Shown here: piece by piece, positions 5,226 to 6,709 of the stretch
How the letters are laid out: the number at the start of each line of letters is the position of its first letter
Numbering within the stretch: the stretch's first letter is position 1
Assembly: GCA_031255425.1 (NCBI GenBank)
Contig: JAIRSN010000208.1
Span: forward strand, 1-6,709
Reading direction: 5' to 3'
Source: Dysgonamonadaceae bacterium
Lineage (GTDB): Bacteria > Bacteroidota > Bacteroidia > Bacteroidales > Azobacteroidaceae
DNA length: 6,709 nucleotides
Position numbers and translations under genes: made by a program
Notes under the pieces: model-generated
The model's database searches: none
The model's input: the letters and a program-made list of their open reading frames with translations, nothing else
Told to the model about the DNA's origin: nothing

Positions 5226-6349
5226 AAAACCCCAAATTCGACGACCTGCGTCCGTATTATGATGAAGAAATTGCCGGTGCCATGCAGCGCATCGCCGGCA
5301 GTGCGTATTTTCCTTCCCTGTCTGCCTTTGTTTACCCGGACCGCGATCCGGAAGCCGTCAAAGCCCAGATCCGGTCTTACCGGACGATAGACGAGTTTCA
5401 ACTGCAAGTGATGAAAGCGGTAAACGAGCAAATCATCGCCCGTTCCGTCCGCCGTTTTTCGTACGACGGCTTAGACCGGTTGGATCCCCGGAAGCGCTAC
5501 CTTTTTGTGTCCAACCACCGCGACATTATGCTGGATTCCTCCCTGCTTCAATACGCCCTTTACCGGTCGGGACACCGCACAACCGAAATTACGTTCGGGA
5601 GCAACCTGATGAGTTCGCCGCTCGTGGTCGACATCGGCAAATCGAACAAGATGTTTAAGGTCGTCCGGGGCGGGAACCTGAAAGAATTTTACGCCCACTC
5701 GTTCCACCTCTCCGAATACATCCGTCACGCGATTCTCGAAAAACAGGAATCGATCTGGATTGCCCAGCGCAACGGGCGGACGAAAAACGGCATCGATGCG
5801 ACCGACCAGGGCATTATCAAGATGTTCTACCTGAGCGCGGCGTGCCGTCCGGAGCAGGCGTTGGCGGAGTTGAACATCGTCCCCGTCTCCATCTCTTACC
5901 AGTGGGAGCCCTGCGACAAGCTGAAAGCCCTGGAACTGTACCGGTCGCGGACGGAAAAATACGTCAAGCAACCGGGAGAAGACCTGAACAGTATCCTTAC
6001 GGGAATCATGCAGGAGAAAGGCGACGTGCATATCCGGTTCGGCAGCCTCCTGTCGGAGCGCGAATGGTCGCCGTTGGCAGGCATGCCGAACAACCTGTTC
6101 AACAAGCAAGCCGCCTTGTTGCTCGACGAACAAATCCTCCGGAACTACCAACTGTCCTGCAACAATTACATTGCGCACGACCTGCGTTCCCGCAGCGACC
6201 GGCACGCAAACCGTTACACCCAAGCGGAAAAGGAACAGTTTCTCCGGCGTTACGAGGATGTATTGGCGTCCGAAGTAGCGGATAAGGCAGTCCTGTCCGA
6301 TATATTTTTGGGTATTTATGCGAATCCGGTTGATTCGCAGGTGCAGTAA
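5222..6349 (+). CDS. Glycerolipid acyltransferase (PlsC/PlsB-like)
   Basis: A 375-residue acyltransferase of the glycerophospholipid acyltransferase superfamily, which moves acyl groups from a CoA, ACP or phosphate donor to a glycerol-phosphate or lysolipid acceptor, usually at the inner face of the membrane. Block I is SNHRDIMLDSS with His99 and Asp105. Block II is KMFKVVRGGNLKEF (143-156). Block III, normally FPEGTRS or EGGRSRTG, reads SIWIAQRNGRTKNGID (177-192), with the acceptor-binding Arg/Gly kept. Block IV is the IVPVSISY strand (219-226). The spacing HX5D is one residue longer than the textbook HX4D; I recall the same SNHRDIxLD form in other Bacteroidales acyltransferases. No obvious transmembrane segment is present, and at 375 residues it is longer than a minimal PlsC. 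It is the last gene, translationally coupled to the ligase, and probably transfers the finished chain to its lipid acceptor. A housekeeping role in phospholipid synthesis is the alternative. Confidence 0.82.
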   Translation: MKNPKFDDLRPYYDEEIAGAMQRIAGSAYFPSLSAFVYPDRDPEAVKAQIRSYRTIDEFQLQVMKAVNEQIIARSVRRFSYDGLDRLDPRKRYLFVSNHRDIMLDSSLLQYALYRSGHRTTEITFGSNLMSSPLVVDIGKSNKMFKVVRGGNLKEFYAHSFHLSEYIRHAILEKQESIWIAQRNGRTKNGIDATDQGIIKMFYLSAACRPEQALAELNIVPVSISYQWEPCDKLKALELYRSRTEKYVKQPGEDLNSILTGIMQEKGDVHIRFGSLLSEREWSPLAGMPNNLFNKQAALLLDEQILRNYQLSCNNYIAHDLRSRSDRHANRYTQAEKEQFLRRYEDVLASEVADKAVLSDIFLGIYANPVDSQVQ

Positions 6350-6350
6350 G

Positions 6351-6381
6351 GGCGGAGCGGCGCAGCCTCTTTTATTTTTTT
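6351..6381 (+). terminator. Possible weak operon terminator
   Basis: Just after the last stop codon, a GC-rich segment (GGCGGAGCGGCGCAGCC, 6351-6367) can fold only weakly (GGC/GCC or GCG/CGC closing pairs). It is followed by a T-rich tract, CTCTTTTATTTTTTT (6367-6381). The T-tract and position suit transcription termination, but the stem is poor, so this is tentative. The segment overlaps the right copy of the 30-bp dispersed repeat. Confidence 0.3.
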
Positions 6382-6385
6382 GGGA
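6356..6385 (-). repeat. 30-bp dispersed repeat, right copy
   Basis: Read on the minus strand this is TCCCAAAAAAATAAAAGAGG followed by CTGCGCCGCT. It matches 522-551 at 26 of 30 positions, so a related sequence stands on each side of the operon, pointing in opposite directions. It may simply be a common intergenic repeat used near gene ends. Confidence 0.45.
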
Positions 6386-6404
6386 CACTGAAAGCGCAAG
6401 TCAC

Positions 6405-6709
6405 TTTTCAACCGGATTCTTTAAATTGTTCGCGAACAAAACCATGTTTTCAACTGGATTCTTTAAATTGTTCGTGAACAAAACCATGTTTTCAACTGAA
6501 TTCTTTAAATTGTTCGTGAACAAAACCGTGTTTGCAACTGAATTCTTTAAATTGTTCGCGAACAAAACCGTGTTTGCAACTGGATTCTTTAAATTGTTCG
6601 CGAACAAAACCGTGTTTGCAACTGAATTCTTTAAATTGTTCGTGAACAAAACCGTGTTTGCAACTGAATTCTTTAAATTGTTCGTGAACAAAACCGTGTT
6701 TACAACTGA
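6405..6709. repeat. Tandem array of 42-bp units with palindromic cores
   Basis: Seven complete 42-bp units start at 6405, 6447, 6489, 6531, 6573, 6615 and 6657, and a partial eighth runs off the window end (6699-6709). Units are about 36% GC, lower than the operon. Each contains TTGTTCGCGAACAA or its one-base variant TTGTTCGTGAACAA, at 6426-6439 and every 42 bp after that. Units 1, 4 and 5 have the perfect 14-bp palindrome; units 2, 3, 6 and 7 carry the C-to-T change beside the dyad centre. Other variable sites are CCGG/CTGG/CTGA, CATG/CGTG and TTTT/TTTG at the unit edge. Because 42 is a multiple of three, frames stay open through all copies on both strands (14-residue repeats such as FTNNLKNSVANTVL on minus). 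The array could be a minisatellite, a cluster of protein-binding sites, or a low-complexity repeat gene; the first two fit better. Confidence 0.9.

Noticed and set aside
6401..6691. Minus-strand repeat frame as a protein gene
   Set aside because: Open only because the 42-bp unit is a multiple of three without stops; the opposite strand is open too, and unit differences are almost all amino-acid changing. Kept as a repeat, with the coding option left as a finding.
6405..6709. CRISPR array
   Set aside because: Units are contiguous and near identical over all 42 bp; there are no unique spacers between repeats.

Overview
The window looks like a chromosomal accessory stretch from a member of the Bacteroidota, probably Bacteroidales. 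This rests on a TAnnTTTG-type -7 promoter box ahead of the operon, A-rich rather than Shine-Dalgarno-like translation starts, and proteins of a familiar Bacteroidales type. No rRNA, tRNA or CRISPR array was seen.

Layout. Positions 1 to about 650 hold no convincing gene. They are packed with inverted repeats and hairpins: a three-hairpin palindromic unit (42-120), a 99-bp MITE-like element with perfect 19-bp terminal inverted repeats (141-239), a GC-rich hairpin patch (251-319), a strong stem (338-396), a 121-bp inverted repeat (441-561) and two smaller hairpins (562-591, 618-639). A promoter-like TACCTTTG (652-659) then leads into five plus-strand genes filling 691-6349. After the last gene come a T-rich tract and a minisatellite of 42-bp units (6405 to the window end, seven full copies plus a partial one). 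Each unit carries a 14-bp palindrome or near-palindrome.

The five genes look like one operon. Junctions 1/2 and 4/5 overlap by 4 nt (ATGA), junction 2/3 by 1 nt (TAATG), and 3/4 are separated by 28 nt. In order they encode a CrtI/retinol-saturase-like FAD oxidoreductase, a cobalamin-binding radical SAM enzyme, a small protein of unknown function, a phenylacetate-CoA-ligase-like adenylating enzyme, and a PlsC/PlsB-type acyltransferase.

Working together (inference): the adenylating enzyme would activate a carboxylic acid as a thioester, the radical SAM/B12 enzyme and the flavoenzyme would modify the chain (methylation, C-C bond formation, or desaturation/saturation), and the acyltransferase would load the product onto a glycerol or other lipid acceptor. 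The combination recalls cassettes proposed for unusual lipids, such as the ladderane-associated radical SAM plus phytoene-desaturase-like genes of anammox bacteria. Neither substrate nor product can be read from the sequence. No acyl carrier protein, ketosynthase or dehydratase lies in the window. This operon is the best candidate for an undescribed pathway here; the palindromic 42-bp array is the most striking non-coding signal.
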